DNA of 64,000 nucleotides, from NCBI GenBank assembly GCA_963931865.1, contig OZ007516.1:7985630-8049629 (forward strand), read 5' to 3'. The position numbers and the translations under genes were made by a program. This DNA comes from Axinella damicornis (lineage: Eukaryota; Porifera; Demospongiae; Axinellida; Axinellidae). This document shows positions 35,201 through 44,338 of the stretch, one piece after another; position 1 is the first letter of the stretch, and each line of letters starts with the position of its first letter. Below the pieces are notes generated by a model, which saw nothing but the letters and a program-made list of their open reading frames with translations, made no database searches and was not told where the DNA came from.

Positions 35201-35739
35201 GCTAGCATGCACGTTGTTTGCAACTGTAGCCTTCCTCCTTGGTCTGGAGACTCCTTGCTGTGAAACGTGCCTTGTTCAAAGTCCATCACCAATCCTTGCT
35301 TTGTCAGGAAATCACATCCCAGGATGACTGGTGCTGACAGGCGCTCCACAACAATGAAGGTCTGATGGGCCGTCAAGTTACCCAGATTTACCTTCAGGGA
35401 GGTTGTCCCCACTGGAGTCAGACTCCTGCCATCAGCATTCAGCAACTTTACTAGACCAACCGGGTCCATGTCTCGCGGCGAAACATAGTCCTTGTGCACC
35501 ACTGAACAGGATGCCCCTGAATCTAGCAACATCTCTACACACTGCTCATTTACTTTTCCATGTGCATATGCTGCTCTTGTTGAGCCTTTTGCTTCAGAAA
35601 ATGCTGGTATGTTCTCTGTGGTTCGAGCATTCATCTGCGATTGGGAGCACCCCCTGCTCGTGTCAGAGTGCTCCCCTGGCCGTTTCCCTGGTGCCAGCAG
35701 TTCCGTGCGATGTGTCCTTTTGCCCCACAGTTGAAGCAC
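32236..35739 (-). CDS. pol: Pol polyprotein: protease, reverse transcriptase, RNase H, integrase
   Basis: The frame is open for 1,167 codons and its first listed codon is GTG. It overlaps the end of gag by about 109 bp in the -1 frame, so it is probably made by -1 frameshifting rather than from its own start. Domains in order: aspartic protease with LLDSGAS (residues about 71-77); reverse transcriptase with SKIDLKSAYWQF, MPYGLTG and the YVDD catalytic box; RNase H with TTDASDLGLGAVL; integrase with an HHCC zinc finger (H...GHQGMDRT...CGRCVKC), then the DDE core (VDILKVP, HSDQGRNFES, and the E in LVERMNRS) and a C-terminal chromatin or DNA-binding tail. Catalytic residues are all present. The order RT-RNaseH-IN defines Ty3/Gypsy. 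It copies the element RNA and inserts the cDNA. No stop or frameshift is seen within it. Confidence 0.95.
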   Translation of the reverse strand: MLQLWGKRTHRTELLAPGKRPGEHSDTSRGCSQSQMNARTTENIPAFSEAKGSTRAAYAHGKVNEQCVEMLLDSGASCSVVHKDYVSPRDMDPVGLVKLLNADGRSLTPVGTTSLKVNLGNLTAHQTFIVVERLSAPVILGCDFLTKQGLVMDFEQGTFHSKESPDQGGRLQLQTTCMLALDEEYPQAVPAKAKDDGQAELEMPAECHPALKPVLKEYEVLFKQELGQTNVAEHVIDTGDALPTRVPPRPIPFHFAERVQNQLQEMAQEGIIRPSNSPWCAPAVYVPKRNGEIRICVDFVQLNKATKKDSYPVPRADGPQLKLANKKVFSKIDLKSAYWQFPMSEQSIEKTAFCPGPGYGLWEFTRMPYGLTGATQTCQRGLDQVLNDCKDCVDNYVDDLIIFSDDMKSHITDLRRVLSRIRKANFTLRGSKCFFGRDTTSHLGFEYSCGGVAPCEEKTRAVADWPTPTSAKDVRAFLGLVNFYRRFIPKFADIAAPLTELTGRAVVFRWEDEQKKAFEALKGALTSPPILDYPRRTDEFILTTDASDLGLGAVLSTRRGTVVEYASRTLTSAEKNYATIEKECLAIVWAVRKYRHYLIGARFTLETDHKPLEWLQSAKLSRARSQRLERWSLELRAYEFNLVHRPGNTNQNADALSRKPVSLVVQLPALEKADITQAQRQDPVLTVVIEQLRKGTLPPNTQDWMKFPLRRFKQMWSQLIVHDSILCRKVKSPTMAEHRLLIVVPHSQRKLFLTLAHDDSGHQGMDRTMARVSEMAYWVGMGRDVADHCGRCVKCQITKAPRNKPAPLQPVIARKPWEMVAVDILKVPMSIQGNQYILVAQDYFSKWPFARAIPDQKADRIVDILRDDVFTLVGPPQKLHSDQGRNFESRILGDLCRAFGVKKSRTTPYHPMGDGLVERMNRSLLSLLRAFVEKEDSWEEHLQLLLFAYRTTKHSTTGLSPFEVLFGSNPPSLQIPDLTTSVIPEPCEYSQCLKRKLLELREMVEANIVQSAERQQQSYEGCESRATLEVGQQVLLDNPTKGKLDPRWTGPWTVRALRGPSTVLLRMGTMERAVHINRVRPLLMDRSEDRTEPVAADWTPPLFNHESEPDNPTMETAPEFQGCSAEAQASLPAIPEAAQPQATPPQGTTVTTRRGRTVKPVQYYGHT

Positions 35740-36470
35740 TGTATCTCATGTGTGCCTCGGGACCTGCAGTTCCTTGACAAATGTCCTGTGCGGCCACACT
35801 TGAAACACCGGCGGTTGGTTGTGGTCTCGGGGCGGCGGGTACTGAGGGCAGCCAACTGCTGAGACACCTGCTCCACAGCCTTCTCCAGTCTGTTGAAGCG
35901 ACCTTCATCAGCGTCCACACGCATCTGAGACACGGCTGCTGTTGAATCTGCTCGGCGGTAGATCAGTAAAAGTTCCCTTGCCTTCGACAGAGTTTTCAGG
36001 TAGTCCTCCTTGGGCAGTAGCTTGAGCTGGAAGGAGACCTTCTCTGGAAGGGCATTCATGAGGTGAAATCGCAGCTCTGTGTCTCTGATTTCTACCGGAA
36101 GTCCGGGTGATGCTTTATCTAGCAAACCCTCGAGATCTCGCGCCAATTCATCAATGCTCTCTCTATCCTGTCGCAGGCGTCTTTGTGATAGTGCCTCTCG
36201 GGCACTCAAACGGTCCTCGTCTGTGTCCGGACTCAGTCTGCTCAAGAGGGCCTGCTTCAGATGTGCGTAGGTATCGGTTTCAGACTCTGGCAACGCGTCA
36301 TACACGGCCCATGCCCGTCCCTTGAGAAGAGTTGGCGCCCGCAGGAGCTTCTTCTTGTCGTTCCACTCATTCGCCGCCGCACAAACCTCGAATCGCTTGA
36401 ACCACGATTTGGCGCCTTCATCCTGTAGGGGCTCAGGCAAGGCAAGACCATGGCCGCCACCAGAAGCCAT
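35631..36470 (-). CDS. gag: Gag nucleocapsid polyprotein
   Basis: The first ATG after the primer-binding site is at 36,470 (MASGGGHGLALPEP); upstream in-frame codons belong to the untranslated leader. The protein has 279 residues. It has a retrotransposon-gag capsid region with W-rich LKGRAWAVYDALPES, and ends in two CCHC zinc knuckles, CFKCGRTGHLSRNC and CFNCGAKGHIARNC, which bind the element RNA. It forms the intracellular particle in which reverse transcription occurs. The second knuckle lies in the overlap with pol. Confidence 0.9.
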   Translation of the reverse strand: MASGGGHGLALPEPLQDEGAKSWFKRFEVCAAANEWNDKKKLLRAPTLLKGRAWAVYDALPESETDTYAHLKQALLSRLSPDTDEDRLSAREALSQRRLRQDRESIDELARDLEGLLDKASPGLPVEIRDTELRFHLMNALPEKVSFQLKLLPKEDYLKTLSKARELLLIYRRADSTAAVSQMRVDADEGRFNRLEKAVEQVSQQLAALSTRRPETTTNRRCFKCGRTGHLSRNCRSRGTHEIQCFNCGAKGHIARNCWHQGNGQGSTLTRAGGAPNRR

Positions 36471-36475
36471 CGCTG

Positions 36476-36493
36476 TCCCGGGTTTCGGCACCA
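36476..36493 (-). other. tRNA primer-binding site
   Basis: On the minus strand TGGTGCCGAAACCCGGGA lies one base inside the 5' LTR. It begins with TGG, the complement of a tRNA CCA end, as expected for minus-strand primer annealing. The exact tRNA is not identified. Confidence 0.85.
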
Positions 36494-36494
36494 A

Positions 36495-36683
36495 TGTGAT
36501 ATCAGTGAGCAAACCGCTTTTTCTCAATAATCAATCACAGATACAATCGCAGAGAGAGAGAGAGATCACGTGCGTCTTACAGAAAGAACAATCATGACAA
36601 GCATACTCAAACGACAAGTACAACTTAACACATAGCTAAGCCAGAATGAAGACGATAACAAGTACACACAGTAATGCAAATAC
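36495..36683 (-). repeat. 5' LTR
   Basis: Same sequence as the 3' LTR, with a longer GAGAGAGAGA run and a small insertion near the middle. Confidence 0.9.
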
Positions 36684-36759
36684 TAGCCAATACCACATAT
36701 TGATATGTGTGTGTATTGATATGTGTGTGTATTGACAACAAGTTGTCTAAAATCTGTAT

Positions 36760-37125
36760 TCTTAAGTATTGTGGTTATTTCATTGGATAGGTTATGTTAT
36801 ATAGGTTGCATTCCTGCATGCTCTTATTTGGTTATAATTATTTTGGTCACAGGATGTAGTGGTTTTTGTGCTGACATGAATGTTTTCGTTAACACCTCTT
36901 TTGTACCATTTAGCTAGGCCTTTCCTGTTCTTTCAGTGTTGTAGTAGGCTAGGGCTCACATGGTTGTTCGGCAGTTTAATTTCCTTCATGTTTATACTCA
37001 CCTGATGCATCACCTAGAGCATGTCTTTTCAGTTGAATATTTTCTGTATGGTTTTCCTGCCTAATTATGTTGAGGATGTTGTGCAAGATTGTACTGTTAG
37101 ATCATTTTGGTTTTTGTAAGTATTT
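36760..37125 (+). repeat. Dispersed repeat, copy 2
   Basis: Same family as 29,590-29,800 but on the opposite strand. TTGAGGATGTTGTGCAAGAT and TACTGTTAGATCATTTTGG are near its right end. The LTR element lies next to it. Confidence 0.75.
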
Positions 37126-37453
37126 AAGTGGAGTGTGTTTGGTGCATTATTATTCTCTCGGCAAGTGAACAGTTATTAATCTTTGGAGTACTTCGATCTA
37201 TTGTCAAATTGAGCGCACTAGCTCGAGGCCTATAGTCTATTACAAGTATCATACTGCAGACGTTTACTATAGGCCTCAATGAACTGCCTGATGCAACTTT
37301 GGAAAGTTGACTTATCTGTTTCAATTACCCTCTATAGAGTACCAAGATATCTCAGTTCTACATGTAAGACTTATTTTGGCCTGTCATACTCCAGTGCTGA
37401 GTGTTGTTATAACTATAACTAAATACCCTTTTAGTATGTACATGTGATTCAGC
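37126..37453. other. Stretch with no recognisable gene
   Basis: No supported feature. Confidence 0.4.
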
Positions 37454-37553
37454 TAGCCTCGTTCCCAGGCCGTTCCCACCGCCAGTATTTCATCGCTTCC
37501 AGTATGAAATACGATGAAATACTGGCGGTGGGAACGGCCTGGGAACGAGGCTA
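37454..37553. mobile_element. 100-bp perfect hairpin, TAGCCTCG family, 9-bp target duplication
   Basis: Ends are TAGCCTCGTTCCCAGGCC and its complement. Arms of about 42 bp are perfectly paired and include GTTCCCACCGCCAGTATTT. The loop contains CTTCCAGTATG. TGATTCAGC is repeated exactly outside each end (37,445-37,453 and 37,554-37,562). Confidence 0.95.
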
Positions 37554-37562
37554 TGATTCAGC

Positions 37563-38203
37563 CATTCCAAGTTCAGGTAGGCAAATCTCAACTTGCGCGG
37601 AGGGTGCTCTCTATGTGCACTTGCCTCACCAACTCTGGACTCTGAGGAGAGTGAACACATACGTGTACAGTGGGAGAGGAGCACCAAATATGGCACATGC
37701 TGAATGCATTAAAATTGTTGTGTACCATTAGGGGAAGAATAGGGATAATCATAACATCATTATTTTTGTGAAAATTGCAGAAACATTTTTTCTTGGGTCC
37801 ACATTACTGATGCTAAAAATATAACTACATGTACCCTGATTTCCATCCATATCGCAAATTTTACTTGAAAAAATTAAAGTGAAAGCTCCTGAGCATTTCA
37901 TTGTTGACAGTTCACTAGCTGATCTTCATGTAGCTACAGGTAGCTTGTGTTTTGTGACTCTTCGACTTTTCTTTCCAGATCTGTCTCTCTTCATCTTTGA
38001 TGCTTTACCCTCCTCACAAAACCTTGTGTAAATGCTGGTTGTCCAGGCGGTGTGTGTTCAAGTGTGTTTGCATGTTGCAGTGTATTTGGATGTTTGTGTG
38101 TGTGCGTGGTGTGTGGTTTGTGAGTATATGTGTGATGTGTGTGGTGGTATGTGTGTGCATGTTTGTGTGTGGTATGTGGTGTGTGTGTGTGTGTGTGTGT
38201 GTG
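37563..38203. other. Stretch with no recognisable gene; GT-rich from 38,050
   Basis: 38,050-38,204 is TGTG-rich simple sequence. No gene is supported. Confidence 0.4.
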
Positions 38204-38278
38204 TATTAATCAACATTGCTGCATTGCCCTGATTTTCACCTAGAATGTACTGTATGGGGGGGGGGGGGGGGGGGGGGG
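38204..38278. mobile_element. Truncated copy of the 5,461 fold-back MITE, ending in poly-G
   Basis: TTAATCAACATTGCTGCATT through AGAATGTACTGTATG matches 5,486-5,538. The match then stops at a 23-G run (38,256-38,278). Confidence 0.7.
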
Positions 38279-38665
38279 ATAAGGTCCGTGGGCACATGGT
38301 ACAATTAGCATTCCATAGGTATAGTGCACAATGATATAAGTATGCGGAACTAGCAGACTAGTAACAGTCAATAAAGCGACCAAACCCCATCGAACCCTAG
38401 CGATAAGTCAGTGCTACATTTGCTGATATTCTCGGTGAGTCTGCATGGTCACTTACATAACTGCTCAGTACAGGCACATAGTAGTGCATAGTGGCTTATA
38501 CGTAGTTTGGTCACAGTCTTTGCATGGAGGATACTCTTCAGGACGCATTGAAAGCACAATGTAGCCTTCTCCCACGGAGAAAAGCAGTAGAACGTGTGAT
38601 TTGTCAAGTACTTCAAGTGGATGCTGAAGGGGTTACATTTTGCAAGGGGCACACTCCAGTGGACC

Positions 38666-39609
38666 TTACGTTCGATATTCCTCTGTTCTGAGGTAGTCCC
38701 AGAGTATCTTGAGGGTAGAGGCCTGTAGTTTCTCGTCCAGTGCGTGGATGAGAGGGTTGTCTTGAACCTTGAAGGAACACTTGTCCCCAAGCATGTTCAG
38801 ACGTGCTGCGTGTGTGCGTGTGCATGTGCATGTGCATGTGTGTGTGTTGTGTGTGTGTAATATGGACACATACCGGTACAGTCCATTTCACTGGATCATT
38901 CTCAATGGATACATATATACTGGTACCATCCCATTTCACCTACATGTACTAAGATCAATAGAGCGGCTGCGTTTGACATCACCGGCCGTAAATCAACCGA
39001 AACACCCTCCGTTATATTCCGTTAAGACTGCATGGCAAGAAAGTAGTAATCTCTACAGTGATCTCAGTGCTACTCACGTGACCCTCAATGAATCAGACGC
39101 CTCAGAATCGATCACATGACGGAGCATTAAATCGCTTAATGCACACTTTAGTGTGCATTATCTAGATAATACACGCTTTTCAAAGATCAAAGGCTGTTTC
39201 GGGTCGGTGAGTTGCACTAAGTAGTTTAGATACCAGTTTGCAGTGCATTACGGGCTTTAGTGCACTCAGGCAATCTAGTTAACGGTCTCGGGCGGATAAT
39301 GCACTCGCCTTCGGCTCGTGCATTATCTCGCCCTCGACCATTAACTAGATTGCCCTCGTGCACTAAAACCCGTAATGCACTGCAAAGTGGTATCTAAATA
39401 TTACTTAGAAACGCAAGCAGCTCGGAACTTACGAAGTACTACTGTGTGAACTGTCGCTGTAGCGCAGTTACCACGCTGATTAGATCGAACAGCTACGCAA
39501 CCTGGAGTACAAGTGAGCTGGTAGTTTCCGTCAGCTGCCATTGAACTCCATGCAGGACTCTCAGGTAGACCAGCCACTGGCTGATGAGACATTCCTGTCG
39601 AAAATTAAA

Positions 39610-39651
<42 letters not shown>

Positions 39652-42600
39652 GTTCTTTTGCCATGCGGAAGTACTCAGTCACGTGGTTTCTGTGACGTCA
39701 TAGCGCGTCAATGCAGCCGCCTATCTGATCTTGAGTTAGTGCAAGGCATGAGACATCATTCTTAAAAGTTGGTTTTGCCTACCAGCTACATAGGAACTAT
39801 TAAGAACCATGCTACATTAGAGGCACCTGCTATAGTGTAATAGTGCATACTCAGCATCTTTCGTGATTCTTATATGAAGAACCGACCGCATTCTGTCTGA
39901 ACATTGCACATTCAGTGCTTTTCATGCTGTGTAGTTCCATACCCACAGAAGTTACACCAGGTCAAGGCAGTCATAGAGTTAACATTGTCTCACAGGAATA
40001 TACTAACTCCGCCTTGCATGGTTTGCTTGATTGCACGTAACTGTAACAACTCTGGGAACAAATTCCTTCACCCAATAAACAGATCTTGTGAATTAAGTTA
40101 CCAGAAGCAGTTTGCAAACTATTGAAGTTCCAGGTGTCACTGGACACCAGCTGTGATAGATAGCTACCTTAAGACTATTAGTAATTGTGGGTACTAATGT
40201 TACCGATTGTAGCAAGTGCAGGTGAATTTGTGTTTGCTTGAAGTGGTGCTCTTTCTACGTAGGCTGCGATCTCCAGCTACGCAGTTGCATTCTGTTTACT
40301 GTACAGCGTATATATGGAGGATTCTAACCCATATAGTATAGGTGAGTGTGCATGCTACTTCTCAGTACAGAGTGGCTTCCATGAGGCCATGTGCCCTTCG
40401 TTCACAAACCCTGGTGAGACAACACTGATGCTCACTTAGTTCAGGAGGCAGGACATTGAGCTGGTTGACTTGCAAGTGTAAGGTCTTGAGTTTCGTACAC
40501 CCGTAGATCTCCTTTGGAACTACTGTGATGTCATTGTCCCGCAGCACCAGCTGTGTGGGTGTGTGAGGGTGTGTGGGTGTGAGAGTGTGAATGTGTTGGG
40601 CATGTAGGTGTGTGGTTCGATGTAAGGGATGTGAGGGGTGTGAAGGGCATGTGTAGGTATGTGATGGTGTGAATGTGAGGCGTATGTAGGTGTGTGGTTG
40701 TGTGTGGGTGTGGGTGTGTGAGGGATGTGATGTGTGTACATGCATGTGTTGGTGTGCAAAGCATATTAATGTATGTATGAGCACGTGTGGTGTGAGCGTG
40801 AAGGAGGGAGAAATCAAATGAAAGGATGCTGGCTGAGCATACATCTGTTTCTGCCTATACCGTAGTGTCCCGCTAATACGCCCCTTCGAAAATACGCCCT
40901 CCCCCCCTTTTCCGCCCAAGATCCTGCACAGGGTAGTTTGACTCATTATAACGCCCTCTGGTGAGCGTCTTCTGGAATATCTAAACTACACGTGCATAAC
41001 TTTTTCACTGCGCTCAGATCGATCGAGTAGTCACTGTTGACGTCGACGGTACAAGTCATCTCGCTGCCACTCTTCTGCAGGAAATACAATGTCCCGTGGT
41101 ACATGACCGACAGTATTGCTGTTCTGGAGGATAGCTACAGCGAAGTCGTTGTGAATGTTATGGCCCTCGCGTTGAAGTGTGACAGCTCTTCTCGTCGATG
41201 TAGGGCGACCACGCATAATGGCCACGAACAGTACTGGCGATCGTTTGTACTTTTGTAACTGTGAACATGGAACCTTGGCAGTGTCATAAACGTAGCAAAC
41301 TTTTGTTGAGGGGGCGTATAGTCGAGACTAATTTGCATAATCCGAAAATACGCCCCATCCCCACTTTGGGCTGGATGTACAATGTAGTGTGCAAAATGGG
41401 GGGCGTATTAACGGGACACTACGGATCCCATCAGTCAGAACTAGTCAGCAGGGTCTGGCAGGCATCGTGGCTTATTGCAGAGCGGAAAAGTTTCGACAGG
41501 GGCAAATTTAGTTAACTTCGCTAACATCACCACTTGCTAGGTGCAGTGAAAAACAAAAATTTTGCCGATGATCTTGGACTACACAAGCAAAGGCTGCATA
41601 CAACGGCAATCTAGTTCCTCACCAATGGCAGCTATCTTAGTTGTACAGGTGGAATTAGCTAATAACCGATGACAGTGGTACAGTTGATTAAATGTCACTC
41701 AAACAGTGCATGCACGAAAACTTTTCCCCCAATAGAGTCCAACCAGCTTTGTCAAAAATTCAAAATTCTTCTCTGGCAAAAATTACCCACGCTCTGGTAC
41801 TACCCACGCTCTGGTACGTTTAAGTGTTTGTGTGTGATCACGCTTGAGGGTGCATTGGTGCGTGAGGTAGGAGGAATTGCTTGCTATCATCAGCACAGGT
41901 TTCATGCCACTTACAACTTCCAGGTGGACAAACTTCTCAATGTGCGGTGGGAATGCAGTCAGATCATTGTCTCCCATGTACAGCGCCCTCAGGCAACCTG
42001 TAGTCAGAGTAGCCTCCATGTAAGTACATGATTGAAGGGATCAGAACCATAGTAAACTACCCCAACTACATAAATTTTTGGCAGCTGGTATTATGTCGGT
42101 AGCTACATTGTATGTCTGCAAAGCTGTTACTAAAACCATTAGTAACGTTACTAAAACCATTAGAATTGACGCTTAAAAGCACATTACGCCCCAAAATGTA
42201 TTGAGGGCCCTGGGTGCTCAACTATTCACTGCCTCAGTAAACATCCTGTGGTTTATACAAGGACATGTACAGGATGATGTACATCCAGGAAACAAATCAG
42301 GGATTTTGTTCTTTCTAGTAGCAAATACCACTAATTTGTACCCAACAATAACATTAGCTGATGATTTAGTGCAGTCATAAATGATCATTTATGACTGCAC
42401 TAAATCATCAGCTCAGACTACAGTGAGACACTGTATGTATACGTATGACCCATATACGAATGTAGTATGTGGACTGAACAGTATGTGGACTGAATAGTGT
42501 GTGGACTGAATAGTGTGTGGACTGAAGTGCAGCTCACCCCCGAGGTAGGCAAAGTTGGCAGAGAAGGATGAACTGGTCAGGTTGTTGTATGTGAGGTCTA

Positions 42601-44300
42601 GGATCTCCAGTGCTGGGAAGGAGCCAAAACCACGAGGCAGCTCACACAGGCGGTTCAGACTGCGTAGGGAGGGAGGGAGGGAGGGAGGGAGGGAGGGAGG
42701 GAGGGAGGGAGGGAGGGAGGGAGGGAGGGAGGGAGGGGGGGAGGGAGGGGGGGAGGGAGGGAGGGAGGGAGGGAGGGAGGGAGGGAGGGAGGGAGGGAGG
42801 GGGGAGGGAGGGAGGGGGGAGGGAGGGAGGGAGGGAGGGAGGGAGGGAGGGAGGGAGGGGGGAGAGAGGGAGGGAGGGATGGAGGGGGAGGGACGGAGGG
42901 AGGGAGGGAGGGGGAGGGGGGAGGGGGAGGGAGGGGGAGGGAGGGAGGGAGGGAGGGAGGGAGGGAGGGAGGGAGGGGAGGGAGGGACGGAGGGAGTGAG
43001 GGAGGGAGGGAGGGAGGGGGTGGGAGGGAGGGAGGGGGAGGGAGGGAGGGGAGGGAGGGAGGGGAGGGAGGGGAGGGAGGGAGGGAGGGAGGGAGGGAGG
43101 GAGGGAGGGAGGGAGGGAAGGAAGGAGGGAGGGAGGGGGAGGGAGGGAGGGAGGAAGGAGGGAGGGAGGGAGGAAGGAAGGGAATGAGGGGGAGGATGGT
43201 GGGAGGGAGGGGGAGGGAGGAAGGGAGGGAGGGAGGGAGGGAGGCAGGCTACAATGAATAAGTCATCCGTGATTATGTCACAGTTGCATGATGTCTGGTA
43301 CATGTAAAACCACGGGATAGGGACTCACGCAAGATTCAGTTCTCTCAGTCTTGGAAGGGCACTGATGGTACTCGGAAGATCCTGCAAGAAATGAACAAGA
43401 TGGTACAGCTGTACTGAGAACACCACAACACGCCCAGGAGGCTGGCGATGTAAGCACATGTACTGCAGCTATAAGTACATGTACTCTAGTGGACCATCTA
43501 ATGGCATCACCACAGTCTCACAAAAGAGTGCCTATGTGTGGTACACCTTACATGTCCACCTTATAAGCCATTATATAACAACATGTTCAAGTGTTTTTCA
43601 TGACCAACAAGCTAACGCCATGACCAGAGGAGTGGGGTGGACACTCTTTTAGTGTTTCCACATTCAATTCATCTATGAAAGAGTGTCCAGGCACGTTTGT
43701 GGTTAGCACTCGTGCATCATCAGTCAGTACTATCCATCACTCTCCGCAACAGCCGTGGTTTGCTGCTACATGTACATGTACGTAAGTTGAAAGATGCCAG
43801 AGTAGTCTCTGAAGCAAAGTAGCTAGCTCTACACACATGGCCATACCACAGTTTTCGTTAGTGGAAAATAGTCCGTACAACCTTCAGTAGACCTGGCAGT
43901 GCTGGTTTCTATAGCTACTGTCCTCAGCGTGATAGTTTTGGTCAATCAGAAGCCAATTGAGAGGTGAAACTACAACTACGCTGTAATTTCCATGCTTCAG
44001 CACACAACCACTCATGTACATTGTATGTATGCTCGTATGCTCGAGGGCCCAACGCCAATGGTGTGATCTCACACGGGACCAGTGGCTACTAAACTTCGAC
44101 CCCACAGAAACATGCTCAGGATCAACAAGAGTAGATTCACTCCTACATGTACAACCATCCTCCCAAGACAAGAGGGGGCACTGAGACCAGAGTCAAGGGA
44201 AACACGACGAACTCTGGAGTAAGATGGAGGGTATGGAGCACACGAGACGTTCAACTGGAAAACAGGGACTGGTAACACATTGTGAAGCTGAGGAAACACT

Positions 44301-44338
<38 letters not shown>

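Larger units (their letters stand above)
32031..36683 (-). mobile_element. Full-length Ty3/Gypsy LTR retrotransposon
   Basis: Two LTRs of about 183-189 bp (32,031-32,213 and 36,495-36,683) flank gag and pol on the minus strand. They differ mainly by one GA-repeat length change and a short insertion. A tRNA-type primer site adjoins the 5' LTR and a purine run (GGGGGGAGG, minus strand) adjoins the 3' LTR. Both reading frames are open across all catalytic motifs and there is no envelope gene. The near-identical LTRs and intact frames point to a recent insertion and possible present activity. A 5-bp target duplication could not be established; the flanks carry similar GTGTGTATT words. Confidence 0.95.

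Noticed and set aside
36471..36527. Gag start at 36,527 or other upstream in-frame codons
   Set aside because: That position lies in the LTR and primer site; the ATG at 36,470 directly follows the primer site and begins the gag-like protein.
42413..43303. Long Pro/Leu/Ser- or Gly/Arg/Glu-rich frames over GGGA/CCCT arrays (also 51.9-52.6, 53.2-53.6 and 58.5-58.8 kb)
   Set aside because: Simple-sequence artefacts inside introns; the true RSU1 exon 5 is only the 42,538-42,659 part.
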